This document shows positions 1 to 9,495 of a DNA stretch of 64,000 nucleotides, piece after piece (the stretch's first letter is position 1; each line of letters begins with the position of its first letter). Under the pieces are notes generated by a model. It was not told the DNA's origin and made no database searches. It saw nothing but the letters and a program-made list of their open reading frames with translations. The translations under genes were made by a program, and so were the position numbers. Source of the DNA: Diploptera punctata (lineage: Eukaryota; Arthropoda; Insecta; Blattodea; Blaberidae); NCBI GenBank assembly GCA_030220185.1, contig JASPKZ010007797.1, positions 1,656,001 through 1,720,000 on the forward strand. The letters are read 5' to 3'.

Positions 1-283
1 TACCCAACATTGGGCTGTTAAGCCATTGTAGATAAAATAAACCTCTCCATTTGTAGATGCAGTCACGTACTTCTCACCTCCTCGGAACATGACCTGTCAG
101 GACAATATTTTAACTGTTTCATATTTATATAATTTCTTGACCATACAAGGACATCTTCGGATGAATGATCAGCTCAATGTCAGGGCCACCTCCGAGATAA
201 CACAAACAGTTAAGACATCACTGATCTATCGATACTAAACAAGGCCTATAATTGAGTGATTATGGTGGTCAAATGGTGTTCAT
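1..283. other. Unclassified sequence
   Basis: No open frame, tRNA-like box or repeat that I recognise. It runs up to the GAT-type tail of the LINE-B fragment that follows. Confidence 0.5.
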
Positions 284-645
284 TATCATCATCAAGGCTT
301 AGGCCAATCTGACTTGTTCCGACTTGAAGAGATGTGGTCTCTCCATCCAACAAATAGTCTTCCTTAACTTCTGTATCCTGTAGGTCTGTAGTTTAAAATC
401 ATTTTAGGAGGTCTGTCATCTGGCATTCTAAGTAGATGATCGTACCGATTTTGTCTTTGTTTGTCAATTTAAAAATATTTAATAGATCCCTTATCTCTGT
501 ACTTCTTTTCTGATCCATAAGAGTGTAATCCGCCGCGCCGGTTGGTCTTAAAAATCTCATCTCCGCTGCCTCTATGTTTCTCTTATCTGTACGAGTCAAA
601 GTCCAATTTTCACTGTCATACACAATAAAATTTCAGTTGAGTATA
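284..645 (-). mobile_element. LINE-B 3' fragment (reverse transcriptase C-terminus)
   Basis: A minus-strand fragment of a non-LTR retrotransposon. The open part at 399-623 encodes a thumb/C-terminal segment containing DSENWTLTRTDKRNIEAAEM, which is the family signature following the RT domain (compare YGSE.WT...R...AEM in the copies at 41205-41746 and 55990-57045). The element end, read on the minus strand, has the GGAACA.G...TTAGCC..AA..CTT block followed by GATGAT, the 3' tail shared with other LINE-B copies. The RT catalytic blocks are missing, so this is a dead, 5'-truncated copy. Confidence 0.75.
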
Positions 646-689
646 TTGAATTGTTTTATTCTTTAGAGTTTTGGGCCTTAAACTTACCC

Positions 690-893
690 GAAATTTTTCT
701 TGATGCCTTTTTATTCAGGCTTGTGGTTCGTTTATGATTTTACGAGCCTAAGTATCTTCAGACCCACGGCTTAAAGTCCCTCCCGGAGGACTTGCTCCTT
801 TGACTTTTGCATCATAAAATATCAATCAACCCTGGCCGGGTTTGAATCCGCGACTATCGGAATCAGAACATGGCCAGTAGTCCACCGCAGCCG
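690..893 (-). mobile_element. SINE-3 copy (tRNA-headed)
   Basis: On the minus strand the element starts with GTCGGCTGCGGTGGACTA, a tRNA-type A box region, and carries a degenerate B box (GGATTCAAACCCGG). The body contains GGAGGGACTTTAAGCCGTGG and ends with AAAGGCATCAAG. The same layout occurs at 38198-38424 and 43852-44066. Confidence 0.75.
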
Positions 894-895
894 AC

Positions 896-2090
896 TGAAT
901 CATTCAATTGCCAAAATATATATTTAGAACATTTATTTTCGTTAATACATGTTGGAAAAGATATATGAACGCATACTTGGTACTGTTCTGCTGTAGAATC
1001 AATGCCGAGGGAGTGTAAAGGATAGATAATCAATCATAAATTGGTGACGTGAAAATGTAACTTCCCAGTTCCACTCTACCCTATGCTTTTAACCCCCCTC
1101 CCCCACTATTGGCAGCTCGTTGTGTGATTATTAAGGGCACCCAGTACTTATTTGGTTAATATATTTTTTTTCTTTTTGCTTGAAAAAGTCCAGGAGGGTC
1201 TATTTTATCGATGTGTAATGTAGGACATTTAAACCCATAAAAATTAATTTTTAAAAATGGCGTCAATGTGTTCTTCTAATGTGCACTTTTTTATTTAGGG
1301 CCTATTTATTTATTTTTTTGCATTTTCCCGTAACTTGTATTTTTTCATATTTTGTACAATTTTGCTCTGAAACTATGAAAGATAGGAAAATAATTTTTGG
1401 CATGGATTATACAATTTAAAGAGCTCTATAATGATGATGATGATAATAATAATAATGTAAATTTATCTTTGTGCTATTGATAGTGTTTGAAATTTAAAAA
1501 AATGTATGCAACATTTTAGGTCTTTGAATTTTTTAAAAATAAATCACAATCCATATCTGAACACAAGCAAACCTTATTATTGTCAAATTAACTATGGGCA
1601 ATACCATTTAGGAAACAATTGTGTAAGTAGTTTTTTTTAGGAAATTGTACCAAGTCAATACTTTTAAGAAGTTGGATTTCTTAATTTAATTCTTTTTTAA
1701 TTTTAAACTACTCATGAAGAAATATGTCTAAAAAGTTAACCAGAGTGCCATTGTGTTCAGGAAGACTTGTTTAATTGGTGACATAATTTTCATGCACATA
1801 ACTTAATAATAAGATAAGGAAATTAGTACCGGGTGCCCTGAAAGCGTAAATTAAAATTTTAAATGAAACAACTTACCTTTTCACTTACCTTTACTGGTAA
1901 TGTCTGACATTTGATTAAATTGTAGGCTTCAAAAAAACATCCTGCATTTTTCTAATACGGAAAGGAACATTGAAGGATTCATTGGTTTATAACATTTCAT
2001 TATTAAAATCTAGTTCTACAAAGTACTTTCATAAAAACATAGTTATTTTGCAAAAACAAAATGTGAAACATAACAAGGTTTTATGCATAG
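896..2090. other. AT-rich sequence without recognised features
   Basis: Strongly AT-rich with many stops in all frames. I see a short AAT/GAT run near 1430-1456 and nothing else that I can name. It could be intergenic, or 3' flank of the candidate exon at 2101-2301. Confidence 0.5.
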
Positions 2091-2091
2091 T

Positions 2092-2097
2092 TTTATT
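2092..2097 (-). terminator. Poly(A) signal AATAAA
   Basis: AATAAA on the minus strand lies only a few bases downstream of the TGA stop of the candidate terminal exon. The position suits a very short 3' UTR, but AATAAA is frequent by chance in AT-rich DNA. Confidence 0.4.
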
Positions 2098-2100
2098 ATT

Positions 2101-2301
2101 TCAGTAATAATTACAATTTATAGTTTTTTTTGCGCGAAGCCAGTCCTTCACTGCAAAGTCCATTCTCCAATCTACTCCCTGTTCTATTTTATTCATCGTA
2201 TCTGAATGTAATGCATTTGTCTTCATGTTGTATACTTTCATAATTCTTCCGTTCAGATCCACCTTCAACTTGGAGTATCTTAGCCACTGGTAATTCCACA
2301 A
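2101..2301 (-). CDS. Candidate terminal coding exon of an unidentified gene
   Basis: A minus-strand frame of 67 codons opens at the splice acceptor and ends in TGA. Upstream is a polypyrimidine tract, GTTTTGTTTTTTAATAG, whose AG lies at 2302-2303. The frame includes LNGRIMKVYNMKTNALHSD and later VDWRMDFAVKDWLRAKK, a composition richer in charged and aromatic residues than the surrounding shadow frames. A second frame from the same acceptor is open for about 37 codons and stops earlier. A poly(A) signal follows at once. It is outside every repeat family that I can trace in the window. I do not recognise the protein, see no domain motif, and cannot find a partner exon, so it may belong to a gene whose other exons lie far away. 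It might also be chance. Confidence 0.35.
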   Translation of the reverse strand: MWNYQWLRYSKLKVDLNGRIMKVYNMKTNALHSDTMNKIEQGVDWRMDFAVKDWLRAKKTINCNYY

Positions 2302-2687
2302 CTATTAAAAACAAAACAAATTCAATAATTGTTATTGAAACAACGAAAAAAAAATTAAAACCATGGTCACAATTCGGTTTCTGCAATTGATTGCACATAA
2401 AATCGTATTATTTATAAATTAATTTTATTCGTATCATTAACACACAATCGTGATTAAATGTTTTTGTAAGATACACCATTTTAATTGCATTATTGAAATT
2501 GTTAACCATTTTGATTAAAACGCACAAACGAAGAAGTGTGATAAACTTTATTTGCCAAGCTATCAGAAGAGATACAAATACGGTTGAAAATGTGGGAAAG
2601 AAAAGTGTTGGAAAAGAGTTAACGGGACGATTAAAGATCAGTAGGAATGGAGGATACACACAGACATGTATAATTTGTCCGGATATA

Positions 2688-2690
<3 letters not shown>

Positions 2691-2724
<34 letters not shown>
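2691..2724. repeat. (TA)n microsatellite
   Basis: Uninterrupted TA dinucleotides, directly abutting the truncated SINE-2 body that starts with its B box. Confidence 0.95.
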
Positions 2725-2727
<3 letters not shown>

Positions 2728-2862
2728 GGGTTCGATCCCCGGTCGGGGCAGTTTTTCTGGGTGAGGTTTTTATCGGGGTTTTTCCTCACCTGTAAGACAA
2801 ATGTCAGGAAAACTTTAAGGCCCAAACGGTCCCCGAAATCATATGGCCATAATCATCATCCT
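2725..2862 (+). mobile_element. SINE-2 fragment
   Basis: Begins at the B box GGGTTCGATCCCCGGTC and continues through the body TTTTTCCTCACCTGTAAGAC to GGCCATAATCATCATCC. The tRNA A-box half is missing and has been replaced by the (TA)n tract. A fuller copy is at 26739-27125. Confidence 0.8.
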
Positions 2863-3100
2863 TATCATTATCATCATCATCATCCTCTTTCACCGGTGTG
2901 GAAAGCAACGGTAAGCTACCACACCTACAATTCCCTAGTAAAGCTGCAAAGCATAGCATGAAAATGCTATGATTGCATTGAAGGACCTGTCTTCGGGCAG
3001 AATTACTATGGATGGATATATATATATATATATATATGTTATAATCAAATGTTTAACATTGAGCAATGCAAGCTTAATATGGAATGATAAGAAAAATAAA

Positions 3101-3170
3101 TGCCTGGACGGGATTCGAACCCGGATCTCTGAGTCTGTACCTCAGCGTGATATCCATTACACTACCAGGC
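3101..3170 (-). tRNA. tRNA-like gene, left arm of palindrome
   Basis: Identical in sequence to the plus-strand copy at 3301-3370 and pointing left, away from the palindrome centre. The features and doubts given for that copy apply here. Confidence 0.45.
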
Positions 3171-3300
3171 GAATCCAGTTCAAACACTTATTTTTCTTAT
3201 ATATGTATTATACTCTCCATTATTACTAGATGTCGCGAGAACTAGTAATAATGGAGAGTATAGTACATATATAAGAAAAATAAGTGTTTGAATTGGATTC

Positions 3301-3370
3301 GCCTGGTAGTGTAATGGATATCACGCTGAGGTACAGACTCAGAGATCCGGGTTCGAATCCCGTCCAGGCA
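3301..3370 (+). tRNA. tRNA-like gene, right arm; apparent anticodon ACA
   Basis: A cloverleaf can be drawn: acceptor GCCTGG with CCAGGC plus A; D arm GTG with CAC; a perfect anticodon stem CTGAG/CTCAG around the loop GTACAGA, with T33 and a purine at 37; T loop TTCGAAT. The A-box region TGGTAGTGTAATGG and B box GGTTCGAATCC match pol III promoters, and a TTTTT run starts about five bases after the 3' end. Weak points are a T-T mismatch at the seventh acceptor pair, one missing or mismatched base at the T-stem base, and an ACA anticodon (Cys family), where GCA would be normal. It is probably a tRNA-derived pseudogene or SINE head, but could still be transcribed. Confidence 0.45.
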
Positions 3371-3388
3371 TTTATTTTTCTTATCATT

Positions 3389-3390
<2 letters not shown>

Positions 3391-3433
<43 letters not shown>
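3391..3433. repeat. (TA)n microsatellite
   Basis: About 43 bp of AT dinucleotides beginning inside the last bases of the palindrome's right arm. Confidence 0.95.
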
Positions 3434-3436
<3 letters not shown>

Positions 3437-3437
<1 letters not shown>

Positions 3438-3540
3438 CGTGCGCCGTAGCCGAGCGGTTTAAGGCATCATGCCCTGATGGAGAGCTACGGAACTTTCGTT
3501 GGTTCAGGTCTCCATGGGGAAAGATATTTTCACATGGAAC
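3437..3540 (+). mobile_element. SINE-1 head fused to LINE-A
   Basis: GCGCCGTAGCCGAGCGGTTT is the tRNA-Ser/Leu-like head of SINE-1. The B-box region is degenerate (GGTTCAGGTCTCCATGGGG). The SINE body is cut short at TTTTCACATGG and joins LINE-A sequence directly, so this is a chimera rather than a full SINE (compare 24751-25098). Confidence 0.75.
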
Positions 3541-3580
3541 AGACTGACGAAAGATATTTTCACATGGAACAGACTGACGA
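3521..3580. repeat. 30-bp tandem duplication across a SINE/LINE junction
   Basis: Two perfect 30-bp units, 3521-3550 and 3551-3580. Each unit contains the end of SINE-1 (GATATTTTCACATGG) and the start of LINE-A (AACAGACTGACGA), so the duplication arose after the fusion. Confidence 0.9.
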
Positions 3581-3908
3581 ATGGAAAGGACTACATAACA
3601 GAGCTACATTATATGTATGGGATACCAGATATAATAACAGTTACATTTCATAGACTGCACTGGGCAGGACATGTGGCACGAATGAGGAATTAAAGAGGGG
3701 CATAGAAATTCTATAGGAAAACTAGAGCGAAAGCGTCCAGTAAGTAGACCAAGAATGAGACTAGAGAATGTCATTAACCTTTATTTGAGGGAAGTAGATT
3801 ATACAGGAGGTGATTGAAAAACATTAGCTCAGGATGGGGACGTATGGAGAGCTTATGTCCGCGCGGCCATGGACCTACGGGTTCGATAGTGCCAGTGAGC
3901 TAGTGAAT
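3560..3908 (+). mobile_element. LINE-A 3' fragment
   Basis: Encodes a decayed version of the LINE-A C-terminus: block WAGHVAR, then the segment corresponding to LREVDYTG and MDLRVR, ending in GGTTCGATAGTGCCAGTGAG. Several in-frame stops. It is followed without a gap by a LINE-A piece in the opposite orientation. Confidence 0.85.
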
Positions 3909-3912
3909 GAGT

Positions 3913-4090
3913 GAGGGAAGTTGGGATGACAAGAGTCCCTGTAAATATAGAATAGCATGGGTTTCCAGAATTTGATCTATGTTTAACTTATTTCCGCACC
4001 TTATTCTTGTTGGGTATTTAAATTCTGCACTTAAAAATTCCCCTCTTTTGTTAAGCGAATATTCCCATTTAATAATGTATATTGTGATCG
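3913..4090 (-). mobile_element. LINE-A internal fragment, inverted
   Basis: Matches the part of LINE-A that lies upstream of the preceding fragment (CAAGAGTCCCTGTAA, TTTGATCTATGTTTAA on the plus strand), but in opposite orientation. A 3' piece plus an inverted more 5' piece is the arrangement made by twin priming. Confidence 0.75.
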
Positions 4091-4124
4091 TGTATTTAAT
4101 TTTATTGATATATATTTTCGAAAT

Positions 4125-4655
4125 CAAAAAGAAATTGGCTTCTTGTAATCATTGGCAAAGAGCGTTGAACAAAATTATAACTTCTAGATATATCTCTAAT
4201 AAAATCAAAATAAGACTTTACAAAACAATAATTAAACCTATTGTGGTAGGCCTATACGATAGCCAAAGTTGGACTCTAACAGAAAAGGCTATAGCACGTT
4301 TGTCCACCTGGGAAATAATAAATCGAGGAAGGTATATGGCTTAACTAGAGATATAATGGAGTCTGGCGAATTATAACTAACTAGAAACTAGAAGATTTAT
4401 ACAAAGACATAGATATAACAGCAGATATGAGTATTAAAGCCAGAAGAGTCTAGTGGTTGGGACATGTATATAGAATGGGTACAAACCGAAGCCCCAAGGT
4501 AGTACTGGATGTAAAACTTGACTCTTAAAAGAAGACGAGGTAGACCCAGGATTCGATGGATGGATGATGTGGAGAATGTTTTGAGAAGCACTAGAGACAG
4601 TAATTGGAGGCAGAAAGTAAAGAACAGAACAGAATGGCGAGGTCAAGACTAAACT
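4125..4655 (+). mobile_element. LINE-D 3' fragment
   Basis: A non-LTR retrotransposon C-terminus distinct from LINE-A to C. Translation in shifting frames gives KIRLYKTIIKPIVVGLYD, SQSWTLTEK, WLGHVYRMGTNRSPK, RRRGRPRIRWMDDVENVLRS and NRTEWRG. Order and spacing follow the thumb and C-terminal region of RTE/Jockey-type reverse transcriptases. Frameshifts and stops show that it is dead. It ends exactly where the palindromic MITE begins. Confidence 0.8.
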
Positions 4656-4660
4656 CTAAA

Positions 4661-4818
4661 GCCGGTATTCAGAAACCAATCTTTACGCAAAGAGCGACTC
4701 TTTCTCCCTCTCTATGACGTTGAGAGTATTCATAAAACCGGTTTTATGAATGCTCTCTACGTCATAGAGAGGGGGAAAGAGTCGCCCTTTGCGTAAAGAT
4801 TGGTTTCTGAATACCAGC
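4661..4818. mobile_element. 158-bp palindromic MITE
   Basis: The two halves are near-perfect reverse complements centred on AAAACCGGTTTT; the ends read GCCGGTATTCAGAAACCAAT and its complement, with a handful of mismatches. It has no coding capacity. The complete foldback structure is typical of a MITE. I could not identify a target duplication, so the superfamily is open. Confidence 0.85.
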
Positions 4819-5109
4819 CTAAGAGCTTAGAATCGATGTGTTTACTTCCAGAAGCAATGTCCATGCTAGACAAGTCAAAGGCGAAACATAAGTATTCCAG
4901 GGCTTATATCTCACCGCTTTGGAATGTATGATTACGTCATCTATGGACAATCTGTAGATTCGCCTTTTTTTCTCTCTCTCCTGATACGGAAAAAAATATT
5001 TGTGAAGTGTTAACACACTGGAACAATCTAATCCGGAGGTTCAACACGACTTGAACATACTCTCTCCGTACCCTGACAGTATTTTCCAGTCATTCTCTGA
5101 AAAATAATT

Positions 5110-5290
5110 TTTCTCATGTCATAAACCCCTTGGCTAACAAACAGGCGGTTGCCCTCACATCCACATGTATTATTACAGAGGTGGATGATCATCCAGCTAG
5201 TATAGTAGTTACATGTGTATAGCATATCGTGTCCCTCACTCGTTATAGACCAGAGGTGTCTAATTGAATAGTTGCCCCGAAAAGAGATCT
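5110..5290 (-). mobile_element. SINE-1 body fragment
   Basis: Diverged minus-strand copy of the SINE-1 body: GTTGCCCTCACATCCACATG, CAGAGGTGGATGATCA, and CGTTATAGACC on the plus strand. The tRNA head is missing. Confidence 0.7.
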
Positions 5291-5299
5291 GACCCAAAA

Positions 5300-6239
5300 A
5301 ATTCGAAAGTTGAGTTTTCAGTGGATTAGTGATTTATCCGGAGAGTATCACGGCATGGTGCATGTAAAATTATCCATACTCTCTTCCAGGCCTGTTTTAT
5401 TTATTTTTAAAAGTTGGCCTTCAAGCGAATAGTGATCTACATGTAACCAACTGGCGGAAGCAGGCAAGTCATTAAATAGCAGTACAGAAAAACAGTTATT
5501 ACACATGTGCAAATTCATTCCACCACAGTTTCTTGAATTCTAATCAGAATCCTAGAGAAATTGAGTGAAAATAAGAAAGACATAAATAATGTAACGAAAT
5601 ATCATTAAATGGAAAAGTAAATCTACTGAAAACTCATTAAGTTAGAAAAATATTTCTGACTGAATCAGTGTTCAATATGTATTTTCTATTTATTTTAGCA
5701 TTGTTAGTCAAATATGTGTTAGATCATTTTTCCACTCTATAGTGATAGATCACTTTTGCACTCAATTCTGTATTAAATTGTTAATATTTAGTTAGTAGCA
5801 TATTATTTTGCATTCAAATTGGCTGTATATGATTCCAATAGAATAAGAGATTAAAATGTATGTATATAGGATATAATGAAGGTAATAGCCTCAAAATAAA
5901 CATGATACTTTTTTTCTTTTCGTTTTCCCAACAATTTGTAGTTTGTGGGTTAGATCTCTTTTCGGGACAAACAATAATTGAAGTAAGAATGATTAAAATA
6001 ATAAACCCATTAAAATTGATTGTATATGAAATTAATATTAATGGGGCGATTTTTTGAATAGTTATGAGATTAAAACAATTATTCCATCTTAATCCTCCTA
6101 TAACCTATTCAATTGTAATCAACAAGTGCACTTTAGTACTACTTATAAAAGAAAAATATATAATTATTTTACAAGTAGCGTAGACTACATGTTCAATGTG
6201 ACTATTTGAGAACACAATAGCACTGAATCTACAATTCTA
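5300..6239. other. AT-rich sequence without recognised features
   Basis: I find no repeat family, RNA gene or convincing exon. A 65-codon frame at 5860-6057 has low-complexity hydrophobic content and no splice or promoter context. Confidence 0.45.
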
Positions 6240-6415
6240 AATACCATATTGTTTGAAGACCATCACGCAATCTTCAACTCTTCAGAAAGTAATTTACAAT
6301 TAGCAGCGTGCAAATTAAATGAAGTAGCAAACAAATTTAATATAATCTCCGAAAGTAAATCGAAAGCAATGCCATTCAACGGGAAAGACCATATGAAGTG
6401 TAAAATTAGCATTAG
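6240..6415 (+). mobile_element. LINE-B reverse transcriptase fragment (mutated catalytic motif)
   Basis: Frame 6249-6415 gives LFEDHHAIFNSSESNLQLAA and later NKFNIISESKSKAMPFNGK. This aligns with the FADDVVLLAESENELQ and INKSKVMAF segment of the LINE-B copy at 55990-57045. The catalytic DD has become EDH-type, so the enzyme would be inactive. Confidence 0.75.
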
Positions 6416-6424
6416 TATATACAG

Positions 6425-7003
6425 CATAAAGAAATTAAACATAGACTCAATTCTGGAAATGCGTGCTGTTATGCATTACAGGGACTCTTGTCTTCCCAAC
6501 TCCTTTCAAAAAACGTTAAACTGAAAATATATAAAACTATTATTTTCCAGTTACATTATATGGATGCGAAACATGGACTCTTACTTTAAGGGAGGAAAGG
6601 AGATTACGAGTATTTGAGAATAAAGTTCATAGGAAAAAATTTGGACCAATGTGAGATGAACAGACATGCGAATGGAGAAGACTGCATAACAGTGAACTAC
6701 ATGGTGTTTATAGGAAGCCAGATATAATAAGAACAGTTAAGTCTCGTAGACAGCGATGGGTAGGACATGTGGCACGAATGGGAAATGAAATACGTGAATG
6801 GAAGCTTCTTATAAGAAAACCAAAGGAAAAACATCTAGTTGGTAGACCAAGAATGTGGTGGGAGAATAACATTAACTATGATTTGAGAGAAGTAGATTAT
6901 ACAGGGAATGATTGGAAAACATTAGCTCAGGATAGGGATGTATGGAGAACTTATGTCCGCGCGGCCATGAACCTACGTGTTCGATAGTGCCAGTGAGTTA
7001 GTT
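6425..7003 (+). mobile_element. LINE-A 3' fragment
   Basis: Starts at the KEI.H..NSGNACYYA region and runs through LYGCETWTLTLREERRLR, a frameshift, then MARMGNEIREWKLLIRKPK and MNLRVR with its stop, ending GTGCCAGTGAGTTAG. Frame 6769-6987 is open for 72 codons. It is joined upstream to a LINE-B fragment. Confidence 0.9.
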
Positions 7004-7039
7004 ATAATACAACAGATGAACCAATTTCAATTATTTGGG

Positions 7040-7290
7040 ATGCAGTGTATCATATTATCAGAAGGTAGACATCAATATAAAATTAAATCGATTTTACAGA
7101 ATGTGTGGCACTATAAAACGGACATTGAAAAATAAAACATTGAGGAGTACACAATTAAAATTTTACAAAATTATGGCGGTGTCTATCTTAACATAGGCCT
7201 ATGCAAGTGAGAACTGGACTCTTAATCGTTCAGACAGAAGAAAAATAGAAATTGCAGAAATAAAGTTTTTACGATCAGTAACAGGTGTGA
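7040..7290 (+). mobile_element. LINE-B fragment
   Basis: Translates with shifts to RMCGTIKRTLKNKTL, QLKFYKIMAVSIL, ASENWTLNRSDRRKIEIAEI and KFLRSVTGV, the post-RT region of LINE-B. Confidence 0.8.
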
Positions 7291-8281
7291 AAAATAAATA
7301 ATATATTAGATATATAATTTGATATTCTGTTAATTGCAGTAATAAGTAGGCCCCTAAATGTTTATTTTTATTTGTGATTTTTTTATTGACATTTAATTTT
7401 GATTGCATTTTTCTTAGTTCGTTGTATCTCGTGGTTTGGTTCATTTTTGCAGAATGCGGTCCGTTCTCCATTAGTAATTTTTATATTGAAATCGATATGC
7501 AGAAATTAAAGATAATATATATAGATAATATACCTACCTGTTTAATAACTATAGCTAATTTGCACTACTGCAAATTACTGAATTCGTATCTTCTGTGATG
7601 CGTGTAACTGAGGAAATATTTTTTTGAATATTCTTTGTTTGGTAGATGCACTATTTACTCGCGATCGTATTTGCATGTTCTATAGACTTTGCAGGAAATT
7701 CTTGTTTGCTGACGTTCACTCCACGATCACTGCCACCTGTGAAACAAACAATACATCCCGTCATAATGGGCTTTGGTTTCAGAATTAACATCTGTGTTTA
7801 GTATGCTCAAAAGAACCAAATATTAAAAACAGGCTTGATTTTCGGTAACACTAATAATGATGATGATATTGTAATAATGATAATATTGATCATAACATCG
7901 GTGATAATGATTCGAATAATAATTTAATAATAATAATAATGGCATTGATGATAACAATAGTAGGCATATATTTGTAATAATATTAAATAATGACATTGAT
8001 GATGAAATAATAATTAGGCCTATGATGATAATTACAACAATAATGATAATAATAGCAATAACTGTAATAGTTCGCATATATTTGTTGTTCTTCTTCATCA
8101 TCCAAGGAATAAGCCTGTTGGCTCATTACGGTTTCGTGAAAGCTAGAATTGTTAAAATTGTTCAAACCATTTTCTGTGTGTGCGTCCAACATTTCTGCTT
8201 CCGTGTGGTTTATAATTCAGCAATAATTTGCAAATCTTTCTTTTGGTATTCTATCAACATGTTCTTGTAATGATGATGATG

Positions 8282-8320
<39 letters not shown>

Positions 8321-8371
8321 GGGTAATGACTATAATATATTAATCAGTTCCACCAGGTTGTCATTACGATA
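7291..8371. repeat. AT-rich stretch with GAT/AAT trinucleotide tracts
   Basis: 7850-8060 is a degenerate mix of GAT, AAT and ATG repeats; 8270-8322 is a cleaner GAT then (AAT)n run. The frames that cross it are repeat artefacts. The part from 7291 to 7850 shows nothing I recognise. Confidence 0.7.
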
Positions 8372-8704
8372 TATCTGGTATTTTTCTCCTGGCATAAGCG
8401 TACTTGTAACCAACTTCTGAAGTTGGGGCGCCTGAAAGGCGGGGTTATAGTTCCCCGATTATATAAAAGTGATGACTGATGATAATGATTCTCCTGGAGA
8501 AGCCTTAATATAATGAGGCGAATACGATAATAATGACCAGATGATGTTCGGGAACCATTTGGCCCTTAAAGTTTCCTAACATTTGTCTTAAAGGTGAGGA
8601 AAAACCCCGAAGAAAAAACTCACCCAGGGAACTTGTAATCGGGGATCGAACCCGTGTCCTCTGCATGACAAGACAGCACGCTACCTCGAGATAACAGCAG
8701 TGGA
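8372..8704 (-). mobile_element. SINE-2 copy
   Basis: Head on the right, with B box GGGTTCGATCCCCGA on the minus strand; body with the CACCTTTAAGACAAATG block; tail on the left with the conserved CTTCTGAAGTTGGGGCGCC block. It lacks most of the poly(A) end. Confidence 0.8.
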
Positions 8705-8968
8705 CCCACAATAGACACATAGCTTATTTGTAGCAGTAATACTAACTTATGATTTGAGGGTAGCGATTTTCGTGTTTAACTAACTTCCCAGGACTCTGTG
8801 TTCAATTCTCGGCTATATCATGACAATTTTCTTTGAATATGTTGTTTAAAAAGGTGTCGGCTTAGTCTTGTGGGAACTAAGTAACTGTTTGACGTCATAT
8901 GTAGCGATACGGTTAAGAAAAGTGAAACAAAGATTAAAGATCTATCCTAGCGCACTATTAGTTATCTT
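8705..8968. other. Unclassified spacer before the hAT MITE
   Basis: No recognised feature apart from the 8-bp target copy GTTATCTT at 8961-8968. Confidence 0.5.
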
Positions 8969-9487
8969 TAGAGCCCGGATTTGTATGTGAAATGCATGCT
9001 TTTTTTTTTACGCATTGAAAAGTATGCGGAAATGATTTACATGTTAAGTAGTCTCTTCACAGACAATTTGAGCGGTATTTGATAATGCATAAATGCATAT
9101 TTTACTCCTAAATGTGATAATTAAATTATAATTTTTCCATCAGCTAATTACTAGTAATTAATGGATTATTATTTAATACTTTTTAATTAATAAAGACTCT
9201 ACAATCGATTGGTAATAAGCGCAATTCACTGAAGAAGAACTGTGGTGTTTTTCACATGTATCTGCGCCACCATATGATGTAGTAAGGACATTTTCATTGT
9301 ATAAAACTTTCTTCACACAAGAAAACCTCATGAAAACCTTCCTTATCTACTGTAAAAGCTAGGAATACCCACAAAACAAATAATTAATTGATTTTATTAC
9401 AATCTGTTTTTGCATAGTTAGTGTGCATATTTTCTACATTTTTTATGCATATTTAGTACTTTATTTTGCATACAAATCCGGGCTCTA
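8969..9487. mobile_element. hAT-type non-autonomous element (519 bp)
   Basis: Terminal inverted repeats TAGAGCCCGGATTTGTATG at both ends, flanked by GTTATCTT (8961-8968) and GTTATCAT (9488-9495), an 8-bp duplication with one mismatch. An 8-bp duplication and TAGAGC-type ends are hallmarks of the hAT superfamily. No transposase is visible inside. Confidence 0.85.
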
Positions 9488-9495
9488 GTTATCAT

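Larger units (their letters stand above)
3077..3394. repeat. 318-bp near-perfect palindrome with two tRNA-like genes
   Basis: Left arm 3077-3229 and right arm 3242-3394 are reverse complements with only two mismatches that I could find. The short centre contains TCGCGA. Each arm carries the same 70-nt tRNA-like sequence, pointing away from the centre, followed by a T-rich stretch. TA repeats lie close outside both ends. It could fold as one long hairpin. No target duplication is obvious. It is either a foldback element or an inverted duplication of one tRNA-like locus. Confidence 0.9.

Noticed and set aside
2493..2690. Possible plus-strand exon (frame with KRRSVINFICQAIRRDTNTV)
   Set aside because: Coding-like in composition but no splice signals that I can defend, and it runs into a (TA)n tract.
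5860..6057. Possible second mitochondrial insertion
   Set aside because: AT-rich hydrophobic frame, but I could not match it to any mitochondrial protein in either code.
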